A stretch of 64,000 bases of DNA, taken from positions 620,001-684,000 of the forward strand of contig JABMLP010000020.1 in assembly GCA_013176395.1 (NCBI GenBank). The letters run 5' to 3'. Below the pieces are notes generated by a model, which worked only from the letters and a program-made list of their open reading frames with translations, did not search any database and had not been told where the DNA came from. Shown here piece by piece: positions 8,277 to 21,551 of the stretch (its first letter is position 1; each line of letters begins with the position of its first letter). A program made the position numbers and the translations under genes. The DNA is from Venturia oleaginea. Lineage: Eukaryota > Ascomycota > Dothideomycetes > Venturiales > Venturiaceae.

Positions 8277-11093
8277 ATGGACTACGCGTACGTACGCAAT
8301 GATATCGACTACAGAAGACACTTTGCTAATACTATCACAAGTCGCGATGACTCGAGAGGTCCCCCAGACGCATACAGACGTCGATCGCCAGGTAGGCATC
8401 GTTCATACTCCTCTGTCAGACTTGGCGAATTCGCACACTCCAACAGTTTGTGTCACGATTACACAAGTGTGGATGTCAAATTACTCACACTCCAATAGGT
8501 CCTTACGATCGTGTGGCACCTCGACGACGCTCAAGATCGCCTCTTGCGATTGACCGATACCAGCCAGGAGATAGAGTAGACCGCCCTCCCCGCGAGAATT
8601 TCCGACAACGTGATGATGGCGACCGCCGGCGACGTGGTTCTCCTCAACCGCCTACCCTCATTGACCGATACGTCCCCGGTCAGGACTCTCCCGCACAACC
8701 CCTTACCAATCCTCTCCCGAACCCTCTCAGCCTAGATTATCAGGTTGGATTCACATGGTTTGCAGAGTGGTGGCGTGCGGACAACTACATCAAGGACGAG
8801 AAGGAGCGCCAACGTACCGGACGCAGGACTGTCCGAGGTGATAAAGAAGGCCGGGAGGAGAAAGGAAAGGAACGTGAGCAAATCCAAGCAGCCTATGATG
8901 CATACAAGGAGAGGCTCCAAGTGCAGATGGCGCGCTCTTTCGTCTTGCAGCACAAGGGAGAAGAATGGTTCAAGGAACGTTACGACCCTGTAACGAGAGA
9001 CGCATTCCGCCAGGAGCTCGCAGAATTCCGCCGCCATGCTTACAGTAAATGGGACTCGGACCTGGGGACTGGAGTGTTCGACGAATTTACATTGGAAGGC
9101 ATCTATAAAAGCGAGAGCAATGGTGCTGGTGGTCTAGTGGAGAAGGAAGAAGGCGAGGCCATAGCAGCCAACGAAGTTCTCGGTGTAGCTGATCTGCTCC
9201 CCACCCGTGGTGGAGATCTTCGGGACGACGCAGCCTTGCAACCCACTCTGTTAATCAAGACGATTGCGCCTACCGTCAGTCGTGAGAAAATGGAGGCCTT
9301 CTGCAAGGAGCATTTGGGCGAAAACGAAGGCGGTTTCCGCTGGCTTAGTTTGAGCGACCCAAATCCCACTAAGAAGTATCATCGCATTGGGTGGGTAATG
9401 CTCAACCCAGCTGGTGAGCGTATGGACAGCGATGATAGAGGAGATGGCCGCGATGAAGATGCCGAGAATGGTGAGGAAGGTGAGGAAGGTGCTGTCGCAG
9501 AAGATAACGGCACCACTGTCACGGTTTCAGTTGCGAAGAAGGCTTTGGAAGCGATCAATGGCAAGACTATTCATGACGAAAATCGTGGAGATTTTACATG
9601 TCATGTTGGTATTCATGAGCCACCTGTTGCACCCAGAAAGAAGGCTCTCTGGGATTTGTTTTCTGCCCCAGAACGCATTGAACGAGATTTGGAACTCGCT
9701 ATTCGACTGGTTAGGAAGATGGACTCTGAGCTCGGAGACGGTTTCGATGGCGTCACCAAGGTTGACGATAGAGTTGACGAGCTGAGAGGCAAAGGCTGGC
9801 TTCAGCCTCCGGTTAATGCTCCAGTGTCCACCAAAGCCCCAAGAGATCCTGACGAAATGGAAGAAGGCGAGGAGGGCGCCATTGATGAGGAAGAGGAAGG
9901 TTCTTTCGATGATGAAGTTGATGATGAAGAGCTTCTTTCCAAGAAGAAGCGTCTTGACCTTTTGGTCGAGTATCTTCGCCGTGTGTACAATTTCTGCCTG
10001 TTCTGTGTTTTTGAGAGCGACTCCATCCACGAGCTTTCCCGTAAGTGCCCTGGCGGTCATCTTCGTCGGCCAAGGGCCAGTCTTACCACGTCTGCAAAAG
10101 CCGCTGCAAAGGCTAGCGCGAATGGTCAGATGTTCCCTTTCAAGAAGGATCAATCGTCTACGGAAACGGATCCTAGCGGCTCTCCCGTTGATGAGAAGAA
10201 ATTCCAGATGAAGCCTGGGTCAAAGAACTACCAGCAACTGCAGAAAGCCTTCAATTGGGTCAAGACATACGAGGATAAGCTTCTGCAGATTGTTGAGCCG
10301 GAGAGCGTAGATATCAAGAAGATTGGTGGCAAGCCAATCGAAGAAGGGCTCGAAGAAGAACTCGCGAAATATGTCAAGCAGGAAGACGAGTCAAAGTTCC
10401 GTTGCAAGGTCCCGGAGTGTACCAAGCTATTCAAAGGTCAAGTGTTTTGGAAGAAACATCTGGAGAAGAGACACGACGAGTTTTATACCAAGATTAAGCA
10501 GGATGTAAGTCAGTTTACGACAGCACAACAGAGCATAGCTAACGCATCAACAGGTGGCTCTTGTTAACAGCTACGTGCTCGACCCAGCCCATATCGCTCC
10601 CTCCCGAAGTGATGCAAACAGCAATGGACATTTCCCCCTCAACAACCACGCCCCTGCTGGTACACCTCGTGGCTTCAACCTTGCCAACGTGCCCTTCAGT
10701 ATGCCAAACCCAGGCATGGGACCTCCAAGCGCTATGCATATGGCCGCTTTCATGGCACAGCAAGGCATGAACACAGGGTGGCCCAGTGGACCCCCAGGTG
10801 ATGACGATCGCCATGGATCAGGTCCAAGACGTACCAACACTCGCTTCAACGCACGCCCACCTGGACCATACGACAGACAGAACAAGGATCAGCGAAATGC
10901 GCGCTGGAATGGTGGATCAGGTCGACTCACACCTCCTCGTGGTGGGTCACGTCCTTTGATGAACCCCCGGTTTTCAGAAGGTGGACCTGGAAATTTGGGA
11001 CCTCGTGAGGCTGTACAAGGCCGAGCATTGAAGAGTTACGAGGATCTGGATGCCGCAGGTGCAGGCAACGGAAGTGCAGAGCTGGACTATTAA
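8277..11093 (+). CDS. ARS2/SERRATE homologue (zinc-finger RNA-processing factor)
   Basis: Four exons (8277-8287, 8342-8391, 8499-10504, 10554-11093) give 868 aa. Intron 1 leaves an 11-nt first exon; GTACGT, TGCTAATAC and CACAAG signals support it. The N-terminus is Arg/Ser-rich (RRRSPGPYDRVAPRRRSRSP). The SERRATE/Ars2 N-terminal domain begins near residue 97 (DYQVGFTWFAEWW). A long acidic middle follows. A C2H2-type finger lies at ~653-677 (CKVPECTKLF...HLEKRH), within the conserved Ars2 C-terminal region, then a Gly/Pro/Arg-rich tail. Known family members bridge the nuclear cap-binding complex to RNA 3' processing and decay (S. pombe Pir2). Exon 4 begins VALVNSYVLDP, as expected for the family. 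Confidence 0.92.
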
Positions 11094-12038
11094 TCAGGCT
11101 CGTGTATGTTGCTTTGTAATTTCAATCGTTTTTGGAGTTCAAATGCATGTCACAATATTGTAGGAAAATGAAAGCAGCGGAGAACACGGGCGTTTAATGG
11201 CATTTGGGAGGACTTATCGTTTCATCTGGGCTTCGGTAAATAGTTTTCAATCAATTTGCAAGGCACTGAAGTTGCTGAAGCTTGAACAGGTTCTCTCATT
11301 ATTCCGAAACTCAAACAAGATGCTGCTATAGTAATGTTCCCTCAGTTGGAGTGTTCTGTCCACGCTACTAACATGTGATGTGGGCATTCGGAGAGAAGGG
11401 CATTGCAGCAACTGATAGTGCTTGGGTCGTGGAGTCGAGACGTGCAACAGTTCATCTGTGATTTAGGAGAAGGGTTACACAGATAGAGTGTGAGGCTGTG
11501 CATAGTGTCCCGATTACCTGAGAAAAGAGTTGCGAAGGCTGAGGAGCAGCGATCATGGCGTTCCCAGCGATTTTCTGCGGCCCTCATTCGCCTGCATGCT
11601 CCCCAGCGTTTATGACGCAGTGTCCAAGCTCGACCATCGACCATCACGGAATTCTGGCTGACTTACCTGACTGGGATCTTGTAATGCAGACACAGTGCCA
11701 GTGCCAGTGCAGGTGCAGTGCTGTCGTGACTCGTGAGGGCGTCAGGGTGTCTTTTATGTGTTGCTGCCACTGCCACCTGCAGTGATGGGTCCAAGTAGTC
11801 CAAGTATAACTTGAAGACATTCCAACCTTCCTTCCCTCATCAACGCTCATTCCCCCGTTCTCCTCTTTCAGCGTGACGAGCTGGCAGGACGCGGCCATCA
11901 TCGACATCTGCCTCATGCTCGTGCTCGACCGCATCCACCAAACCAAACAAGCATTCACGCATTCCAGCCCCACTACCGCGTACTGCCTACCTACTTACAT
12001 AGCGATACATCCATAATCGCGGCCAGTCTACAGACACC
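11094..12038. other. Intergenic, no gene seen
   Basis: Contains the ARS2 3' flank and the leader of the PX gene. At 11697-11720 there is a short imperfect gtgcca/gtgcag repeat. No coding signal was found on either strand. Confidence 0.4.
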
Positions 12039-15000
12039 ATGCAGACTCAATTACCCGTACGGATGGGCTTGCAGCGTGGCGAGACTGAGGCTTCCTACAT
12101 GTCTCTTCCTAGGCCTGGAGCTCTGCTGACGGGCAAGCAAGAGCATTGTTAGTCCTGACGTGCGTGATTCGCACGCCTATTGCTGACAGCTACAGACCTC
12201 AAACGCGAGTTGATTGCCCACCAAGTCAAAGATGAAATTGGTGAATTAAATTCGCCCACGGCTCTTCGACGCTTCGGTGCTCCGTTTCGAGGTGACAAAG
12301 GAGAAGTTGCTCCCCAGGATTCCGAATTACCGCTACTGCGATATCTGTTCGTCCACCATGTGCGGACATTCCCGTTTCTCGATCAGGCCCGGGAGGAGGA
12401 GTTCTGGCAGAACAGGGTGCAAGTGGTGAGCAACATCACCCAAGATCCGAGTAGAATGAGGACTAATTGTCTCCCCCAACTGTAGTTCCTCGAATCGTTC
12501 GCAAGCAAGCAGATTTCCTCGTCCGAAGACCGCCTGGAAGACACAAAACGAAGAAAGCTGGCAAAGAAAGCCGAGAAATTGGTCGAGATTATGATGGTCT
12601 CAGGTATACCTACTGCGTCGGGCTATGAAGAGCGGATACGATTTGCAGAGATGGAAGTTGTAGACCGTGGAGCGCAAGAGAATGGCTTGGTTGCGAACAC
12701 ACCCGAGGGGCACCCCATAAACGGATGGGACGTGAATCTTGCAGGTGTGCGAGTGCATACCGTCAAGAAACGCCTCGGACGAAGTCATCAGGAAGCAGTA
12801 GGCAATCTTAGGCTCTCCTTTTCAGTGGGGTGCTAACCTTGAGGCAGGAATACATCATTCGCGTCAAAACTGCTGGTGAACCCGAGCACTATGTGGCTCG
12901 CCGGTATGAGGATTTCAAAGCCATGCACGATCGATTACGGGTTGAATTGGCCGGCAAAGTCCTTCCTCCGCTCCCGAAGAAGAACTCGGCTGACTATGTT
13001 ATGCCGTCTTTCATGGAGGATTACGACTCAATCTCGTCGATCTCGTCGGAAGAGTCCCTACCCCGACATAGACCTGATTTGCTAAAATCTTCTAGAAAAC
13101 ACGGAGGTGACAGTACAGGAGAGAGCAGTGGCACGCCACCTAGCGACTCTGCTTCTTCTCTTACCCAAGACGGCGAACCGTTTGACACGACGGATAGACT
13201 GAAACCAATGGGCATGCGTGACCGAATGAAGAAGGTCGTCCCTGGCCATCACAAGAGAAAAACCTCCACAGCATCTCAATTGTCCTTTCGCGCTCCTGGC
13301 TCGCCGCGGATATCGACTGACCAAAGCCCAATGTCTGCAGGTGCAAACCCTCTGGTGCTGTTCCGCGAACCTCAACGTGTGTCTCTTCGTGCAGCACTTC
13401 GTACATTGCTACAGAACCAGCATATTGCGCGGTCAACCTCAATGCAGGACTTCTTAGTCAGAGATAAACTGGAAGCACTAAATGACGAGGAGAAAGTAGA
13501 CATGGAGCGTCGAAAGCTAGTTGATGAGAAACGCATCGAAGAACAGAAACAGTTTTATGAGATCGCATCGAAGCGAGCAGCAGAAGTAGATGTCCATATG
13601 GAAGCGTTCAGACGCGAGATCATCGAGAGGAATGGGCTTCGCAATTTGTTCGCCTCTATCAAGCAGAAGAGCTCGATTGCTGAGCTGCCACCAGAGCACA
13701 AGAAGGTGGCTGAGTGGCTGAGAATCGAGTACGTATTTACTGGATTTGTATCGACAAGGATCTGGCTAACTGTGTTTAAGAATTGCTGCCACCATTTACC
13801 ATCTATTTCTGGCCGAGGACAATTCTGCAGAGCTGTTCGGACAATTAAGTCGAATACACTCCATGTTTCCATATACCATTGTGAAAAATATTGTCCGTTT
13901 CGCAAATCCCGTTGCGCTGTTCCCGCGCGTTCTGGACGTCTTTATGGCTCAACCTTTTGGAACTCGATCGCTTCTACAGCACATCTTCGGCATGGCTATT
14001 CAAGATGGAATCAACAACATTCAAAAGTCAATGAATGCACTTGTTACGCACAAGATCCAGGAGCCAGAATATCCAGCAAAGATTCAAGCCTACGTTGAGG
14101 CAGACGAGGACGTCAAGCAAGTTGTCAAAAATGAAGCAAAAAGCAAGAAAATTGACCTAGTCTTGGCTATTCTGCAGTCAACACAGTTTGGAAACACCCT
14201 TTCTTACGACCTGCTGTCTCAGGCAGAAGAAGCGCATCAGGCTTGGAAGAACGCAGTTGAGAATGTGGGAAGCGAAAGAGCGCCGAATGCTGAACTCTTT
14301 GCGCACATGAAACAGCTACTGAAGCTTTACCTTCGACTTCGAGACAAGGTGAAGATGTTGGAAGTAATTAACGAGGTACGAGATCTGCCTCACAAACCCC
14401 ACCGTGCAGGAGCAGTTAGGCTTGTGCTTGTTGTACTCACCATGTATGGCTTTTATGGCCTGGCTGCTCAACTTGCGCAGCTCTGGAGAGACGAGGCAAG
14501 TAGACAGAGATCACCAGATGCCCAGGCGCCATCGCGTCGTCCAGCATTTTCTTTCTGATCTTCCTCTACATGCTTCAAGCTTACCCGTTCTCATCACATG
14601 GAGCTAACATCTCATGAACAGCCAAATACTATCAAGCTTTTGCGCAATTTGCTCGAGATTTTCTACGAGCCGATCATGCGCGTCATCAAATCCGCCAACG
14701 TTTACAACAGTGTGACGGATCTCGCTAGTTTTATCGACGACATCATCAAAACGGTTGAGGAATCACAACGACAAGGATTCTCAGCAGATCCCAACCAAAC
14801 AGTGCAGTCCTTCATCGATCTTTGCGCGCGGCATGAAGATGATCTGTATAGATTCATTCACGAGATGCACAAACACGATAATGGCCTATTCGATGCACTC
14901 ATGGGTCACATCGAGGATATTCTGAATTTCCTCCGCAAGGGGCCGAAAGGTGGCTCGCTCGACATGAACGCTTTGTTCCTCGAAGCAACGGAAGCTGGAG

Positions 15001-15398
15001 TCATCGATAAGCATCTTGCCACAAAGGAGGTCAACTCTCTCCTCAAATGGCAGATTAAAAGAAAGCGATGGCACCAGGACAAGACGAGACGGAAGATGGC
15101 ATCTGGTGAGGACCCTGGGATGCAAATGCCAGGCTTCAACGCCATCCGGCCGAGTGACTTTGGCCTCGAAGAAGAGGATCTTTCCGATCTTGAAGATGAT
15201 GAGGAAGATGATGGATGGAGCGATAGCGAGACGGACGGCGAAGATGACGCGGACGGTATCCTTGCGGAGCAGAAGAGGAGAGCTAGACAGGCGAGATTGA
15301 AGGCGGGCGCAGGAGAACCAAAAAAGCCGCCGATCCAGGAGTTGGATAAACTTTTGCCTGGGTTCTTGGAAAGACTGAGAAAGGTGCTCGCGGAATAG
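12039..15398 (+). CDS. PX-domain protein with PXB and DUF3818 regions (yeast Ypr097w-like)
   Basis: Proposed exons: 12039-12147, 12196-12424, 12485-12797, 12848-13738, 13781-14375, 14622-15398. Exon 1 to 2 joins as GALLTGKQEHYLKRELIAHQ, the start of the PX-associated (PXB) domain. The PX core is split by the third intron and reads EYIIRVKTAG... YVARRYEDFKAMHDRL... LPPLPKK, with the RRYEDF motif that contacts phosphoinositides. It is followed by a long Ser-rich insert and then the DUF3818 helical region (ALFPRVLDVFMAQPFG... NNIQKSMNALV). The C-terminus is very acidic. The family likely binds PI3P-type lipids on endosomal or lipid-droplet membranes. The fifth intron (246 nt) is long and may hide a small exon. 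Confidence 0.85.
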
Positions 15399-17956
15399 GA
15401 AAAGTGGTAGGACCATTACTTTTTGCATTTTATATACACCTTATACTATTGGTAACAAACGGAGAGTTAGACCATGATAGATGCAAAGTCATTGGTAAAG
15501 TGTACTTGAATTCGTCTTGCTCCTTGATGCTTGAGCTTATCCATTAACGAGGCAGCTTTTCAGCCTTGTGATTGTGAACTGCCTACAGGTCTCAGTTGAG
15601 CTTAGGGATGTTATGCAGAGAGTTCCAGCACGTACCCACAAGGACTCGAGTCATCATATCCTAGTCATGATACTTCTGGGTTGGCTGTTCCAAGTGAGTT
15701 GATCGCGTTGATTCGGCGATGTAAATTGACCTCGAAAAGTTTGGCGCCAAGCAGTTCAGCTGAGGGGAGGTCTGGTTCGTTTCGGCTTTGTACTGTTGCG
15801 AATAACTGTTGTTAAATTCTTGGCAATTCCGAAAATGAGTGACAGAAATTTACTGAGTAGCGATGTCAAACGTGGTTTGAGAGTGCTGCGTTGAACTAAC
15901 CTAGTTGATCCTTGGCGGATATGAGACTAACAACCATTTACCGCCCACGAAACTCTTCGCCTCCGTCACTCCAGTATTGAACCTCTCCCAACTATGTCAC
16001 GGCCGTTTAGGAATCGACACAATCTTTCGAAAAAGATGAGCCTGAATATCCTTGGACCATCCTGTGCTAATGATAGCTGTGCAGATTGCCACATTAGATC
16101 ACCATATGCCAACGACGGGCCTCCTACACCATCACACACTCCCTCATCCAACCACAGATGCCTTTTGGAAGATACATTTGCTCCCAGTGGTAGAGAAAGA
16201 GAGGTCAGGAACACCGCGATTCCGTATACATCTAGACAATCGACGAAAGAGCAGCGGCAAGGCCTTCTCAATCTTTGGCAAAATTGCATATCACTATGCA
16301 TCCTGATCATTTCATTTGCATCATGTAAGCAGTGTTTGTCGACACCTAGCCCTCGTTGCCTTCAAATCTGCCCCGCGACTCCGATGGATTTACGGACATA
16401 GATATTTGTGCCCTCTTCCGGACCGTTCTGTTTCTCAGGCCATAGAACAGGACTGCATTTGATGCTGTCGCCGCATAAACAGGAATTTTGGGAGGTCACA
16501 CAATTCTGGACCTAGGGACAAGTTGGTTCAACCCAGTCGTGTTGCTCATGAACGGAAACCACTTGATTCCAGTCGACATTTTGGTCCATATTTGAGCAAC
16601 AGAGGAGGCGTCTAGGATAACAATCGTATTGGCTCCTTCGGCTGACTACATTTAAACATCAGTCAATATGCGCAGGAGCAGCTCACAGGGGATCTTGAGT
16701 TGCGAAGCAAGCATGCGTGGAATCAAATCACGGTAACCTATGCAGTTTCCTTGGTACGAAAATGCAGTCCTTGCAGGGACAATTTGGCGTCCCGTCCTGG
16801 AACGAGCTGAACATGGTATATTTTTTCTCGCGATTTAGTACTGGCAGAATCGGCGCACCTTTTTTCCATCCTTCAAATCCCCAATTCCACTTCACTTGAG
16901 AGATTTTTCTCTATTTCGTATTCCTCATTATCTCAAAGATTGGAGCTTCCTCTCCTATTCCTATCCTCGGCTCGGACTTGCTAGGGTAAACGAATGCCTT
17001 TTGGCCGTGTGAAAACCATCTTCGCACGGGTTGACCATAAAGTACTTATGCATAGGAAAGCGTATGTCATTCTAATTAGAGTCAGTCTCATGGAAGAGCC
17101 TGTGTTTGGTGTTTGGGAGCTAGCAGCAGAATGGAACACTGGTAAATTGGAATCGATATTGCTTTTTCCTGGACTGAATGCAATCATCGTTGCCACAGCT
17201 CATAGCATTCGACGAGCAGCGTATTCGAAAACAAAAGTGAAGAGGGAGGACAATATAGGCATTACTTTGCGTGGGTAGGTTACTGGCTCCCACCGCGGCC
17301 CCAGGATCAACGGACCGGTCAGGAACTGTCGGTCATGCTTTACGCCAGTGCGAAGGCGAGCTTAGCCAAGACTGTGTGGTAGTGCCTGAATTTAGACGTA
17401 GGAATAGAGGACAGTCTTATTTAAAACATAAGAAGGGAAGTATTATCCAGCAGCTCATTTGACGAGTCTGCACGCACGGACAATCATCGATTTATCGTTT
17501 GGGGGGCCACTGGCACAAATCTGATCGGCGCAAATAAAAACCGACACACTCTCACAATAGGAAACAAAAAAGGTACACAGTTCTGTTAAGGCCATCACTA
17601 AGAAATAGCCTGTCACTCAACGGCTTTCATGCCATCGGTGCGGTCGAGATTGTTGTCGAGTGTTGCTTCTTTGGACGTGCAAAACTGACTCTGGCTCTGT
17701 GCCATTAGCGCATAGGAACTCTTGAGCGATTCTGCTCGAACTTTCGCTCGTTCCAATCCCTCTCTCATCAACAACACCTCAACCATCAAAGCAGCAACAA
17801 AGCCATCTTACAAACAACTCACCCATCCTTCCCTCATCAACACCAATACTTCTGCGGCTTTTCCAGATCCATCCTGGTCGTCGACGCGTCTCTCCTCACC
17901 GTCACACACGTCACCACCTCCTCTCTCCACCCTGATTATCCTGCTACATAATACAT
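15399..17956. other. Large intergenic stretch, no supported gene
   Basis: 2.56 kb. Short ORFs at 15994-16401 (+) and 16994-17278 (+) show no recognisable domain and no clear splice continuation, so I do not call them. The last ~250 bp are rich in CATC/CACC and form a plausible leader for the PWWP gene. Confidence 0.4.
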
Positions 17957-19893
17957 ATGTCCGACACTGCGACCAGCTCCGCGCCTGTATGCGACGACAT
18001 GGCCATAGACGCGGAAACTGATGTGCCTGCTCCGCCCGTCGACGTCGCGTCTAAAGAAGCCACCGCAACACCAGCTGCAAATGGCGAGAAGGGCGAGGAA
18101 GAGACTCCAGCAGAATCCACCGATGGTAAGTGACATCGCCGTCTACACAGAAGCACCTAGGATAGCCCATTCAGTGACGCGCACCACCTGCCCATCATAA
18201 CGACGCCGCCGACAGGCTGTGTCTGACTTTAGACCCGGCCTTACAAGCGGTGGTTGCAGTGGCAGAGATTCTCAGAAGCCACGGACTCATATCCGCATGT
18301 TATCGCATGAAAATGCTTGAAAGTTTGCTGAATTTTTTTTGACTTTAGTGGCCCCTGTCGAGCCCACGAATGGCACTATGAGTGCCCCCAAGAAAGAGAA
18401 GCGCAAATCGTCCAGTGGCGTTCCTGAACACAAGAAAAAGAATCTCAGCCGAAAGAAGTCGATGCCAGATTTGCATCTAGACGTACAACCGGGTCAATAT
18501 TGGTATTGCACGATGAAGGGCTTCAAGCCATGGCCATCCATCGTCTGTGACGAAGAGATGCTTCCCGAGAGCCTGCTCATGAAGCGCCCTGTTAGTGCTA
18601 TGCGACCGGATGGCACATATCGCGAGGATTTCATGGAAGGTGGCAAACAAGTGCGTGATAGGCGGTACCCTGTCATGTTCCTATACACCAACGAATTGTA
18701 ATGTCTTCTCAGTCTGAATCAAAGCTCGATTGCTAACAAGATGCACAGCGCGTGGCAAGTCAATACCGAGCTCAAACCTCTCGACATGGACGAGCTCAAG
18801 GAAGTAGTGGCAAATCGAAGCCCAAGCGACAAGAAATTCACGAAGGATCTTTGGGGGGCATACGAGGTTGCTGCTGAGGAGCACGACCTTTCCTACTTCA
18901 AGGGCATGCTTGTTGAGCACGAGAGGAACATCATTCAGTTACGCGAAGAGGAAGACTTGAAAGCACAAAAGAAGGCCGAAGCGGCTGAGAAAAAGGCAAA
19001 GCGTAAGAGCGCAGGCACATTAGAAGTTGACGCTGACGGCGATGTTACAATGGAGGACGCTGCTTCCGAGGAGGCTCCCAAGAAGCCTAAGAAGACACCC
19101 AAGCGGAAAGCAGACAAAGAGGCAGAGGTCGACGAAGATGACAAGGTAACCACTCGTGTTATTGACGTTTATTCCAAAGGCTAACTCAAGTTTCCAGGAG
19201 ACGACGAAGACCCCGAAGCGACTCAAAATCAAATCTTCAGCTCCTGCTGAGCCATTAACGGATTCAGCGGTCAAGGAGAAGAAAGCTCCCAAAGCTAAGA
19301 AGCACAAGACCGAAAAGAAGGAGGCTCCCAAGCCCGCTAAGCCAGTGGAGCCGGAAATGACCCCGGAGGAGAAATTGGAGAAGAAACAGAAAACCATTTT
19401 GTTCCTCCGCCACAAGCTGCAGAAAGGGTTCCTTAGCCGCGACCAAACACCGAAGGCCGAGGATATGGCCCAAATGCATGATAATTTAGGTCAACTGGAG
19501 CAACATCCTGATCTTCAGATATCGATAATCAAGGCCACAAAGATCAACAAAGTCTTGAAAGGTATACTGAAATTGACCGACATTCCACGCGAGGATGAAT
19601 TTCACTTCAAGCCGCGATGCTCAGCTTTGTTGAACAAATGGAACGCTGCCATGACTGCTGATGACGCTGCCCCAGTCGAACCAGCAGCCACCAACGGGGT
19701 CACTCATGAGGAGAAGGCGAAGTCAGAGTCAGTAGAACCATCCGTCGAGAAAGCTGCGACTCCTATCGCCGCCGCAGAACCTGATACCAAAGGCAAACCA
19801 GAAGTCAGTGCCGAAGAGATTAAGACGGACGGACCAAAGGACGCAGCGGTGGAGGATGCGGCAGCTCCAAGCAAAGCAGTTGAGGCCAATTAA
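17957..19893 (+). CDS. PWWP-domain chromatin protein
   Basis: Four exons (17957-18125, 18349-18697, 18749-19145, 19198-19893) give 536 aa, all frames continuous. After an Ala/Glu-rich start and basic linker, the PWWP domain begins near residue 96 (PGQYWYCTMKGFKPWPSIVC) and continues across intron 2 (MFLYTNE/FAWQV), retaining the aromatic cage region. Basic Lys-rich segments resembling nuclear localisation signals follow (KKPKKTPKRKADK). Residues ~375-455 (EKKQKTILFLRHKLQKGFL... INKVLKGILKL) resemble a TFIIS N-terminal-like helical bundle, as in LEDGF/HRP-type proteins. By family, it likely reads methylated H3K36 nucleosomes. The first intron (223 nt) is long. Confidence 0.85.
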
Positions 19894-20961
19894 CCAGGCT
19901 TGTTTGGGGAGATTTTGTCTATTCATTAGAGGTGGCATGGATACTGACCCGCCATTGCGCACGCAGAGGATAATAAAGTTACAATGACAAATGGCGATTG
20001 CATCCCTACTCGACTAAGGTGGATAGTGGTAAGACCAGTCTGCAGGTACGATAGGTGGCTGGCGTTTGCGCCGATTTGATGGTTTCTGGTTTGGTTTTGC
20101 TATCTGGTGTTTGTATACAATATTCCACGGTGGTTTATTTTATCATTCGTTGTATCTGGGGAATGATTGAGCAAGGCGGGGAGGCTGTGGGATTAACTCT
20201 CTGGTGGGTTTGTTTGGTTGGAGGGAGGAAGAATTGGAGAAAATACGTACCTGGGTTGTCTTTTGTTGGAACCTATGCGTCAACATATCTCGGTAGGCGA
20301 GAAGGTCGGATAGTCTGGATCAGAGAATGTGTTGCTTACTTTATCTTGCTTGCTCCTAATGCACTGCGATCTTGACTACCTGGTGGTCAGGTATGCATTG
20401 ATATCGCACTTGGCTTGGAGACGTCCAAAAGGAACGAAACATACTTGATCTCGTGTCTGAAGGGTACACTAGCTCTACATTAGCATTCGTCTTGATTCTT
20501 CCGTTCGTCTAATCGTCCGTTCGTTCGTTCGTCCAAAGAAGCCCAATCTTTCACGAAGTCGAGCTCACATCAGTCTAAGAGTAGAAGCTGATCTGTTTGG
20601 GAAGAGCGTTTGACCCCTCGCACTATTATACCAGACGGGACTTTTACAGTGTAGTAGACTTCCCAAATAATGACTTGTCTCAAGGTTGGCACTCTAGACG
20701 AGGCTCTGCGTTTTCAACATGGTAACCAGTCTGCTAAGCACGTACGAGAGCAGACACAGAACGTCGCCGATGTCATCCAGTGTCCGGACGCGTCTTATGC
20801 CACACGGTTCGGCGCGATGAAATTCTATTCGAGGATAGCTCCAAGACATCAGTCATCATACGACGTCGAGCACGTACCATCAAAGTCAAGGAATCCATAG
20901 CTTTTGTTGGACTCGATGCAATTCGTGGCAGGAAACAATGGAGCCATGTGGCGATGCCGGG

Positions 20962-20990
20962 CTGGGACTGGGACTGGGACTGGGACTGGG
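20962..20990. repeat. (CTGGGA)n microsatellite
   Basis: About five copies of the hexamer ctggga. Confidence 0.9.
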
Positions 20991-21051
20991 CCAACCACGG
21001 CAGCCCTATCCGTTGTGATTTCTTCTTTCTGCTGGGTGGAGTCCATGGATC

Positions 21052-21088
21052 ATCTGGAATCTGAAATCTGAAATCTGAAATCTGAAAT
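21052..21088. repeat. (ATCTGAA)n heptamer repeat
   Basis: Five near-perfect copies of atctgaa (the first reads atctgga). Confidence 0.9.
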
Positions 21089-21278
21089 GCATCGGACGGG
21101 GGTACGGATACGAAATAGGATATTCGGACCACCCGCGCTGCACACACAGGAACCTCCTGCCATCAGGCGTTTGCCGGGCGAATTCTCCAGACATCCAGAC
21201 ATTCACTCGTCTGCCTGCGCTGGGCGAAGTCAACTCCAGCGCAGGGCCTAAGCCACAGGAGGTACGGAGGCTCAGGCT

Positions 21279-21306
21279 CAGGGAGGCCCAGGGAGGCCCA
21301 GGGAGG
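21279..21306. repeat. 10-bp tandem repeat cagggaggcc
   Basis: Almost three copies of the decamer cagggaggcc. Confidence 0.85.
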
Positions 21307-21551
21307 TACCTCTAGCGGATTGCTCGGATGTGGGATTCGCGTTCGTCACCTTTCGATACTCCGTACTCCTAGATAGAACTACTCCTACCTGGTCCAGTCC
21401 CAGTCGTCCGTTTGACCTTGATCTTCTCCAGTCGTTGTACTCGTACCGATTCCACTGTCTTGCACTTGTCCATTCCATTCCTCCTTTAATCAACGACTAT
21501 TCAACCAGCCGTTGGCAGCGCCCCCAGCTTGGCCACAGCCAGCAAATAGCA

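Larger units (their letters stand above)
19894..21551. other. Intergenic with promoter-proximal tandem repeats
   Basis: No gene is supported. The stretch has four different short tandem arrays (entered separately at 20962-20990, 21052-21088 and 21279-21306, plus (TTCG)n at 20517-20534), clustered 250-1000 bp upstream of the Caf120 start. A CT-rich leader precedes the ATG at 21552. Confidence 0.5.

Noticed and set aside
15994..16401. 135-codon plus-strand ORF
   Set aside because: No domain, low-complexity composition, no clear exon partners; overlapped by an equally long antisense ORF.
16994..17278. 94-codon plus-strand ORF between the PX and PWWP genes
   Set aside because: No recognisable family, no splice extension, similar ORF on the other strand; likely chance.
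20517..20534. (TTCG)n as a CRISPR-like or telomeric repeat
   Set aside because: Only four short contiguous units without spacers; a simple microsatellite, and the telomere motif (TTAGGG) is absent.
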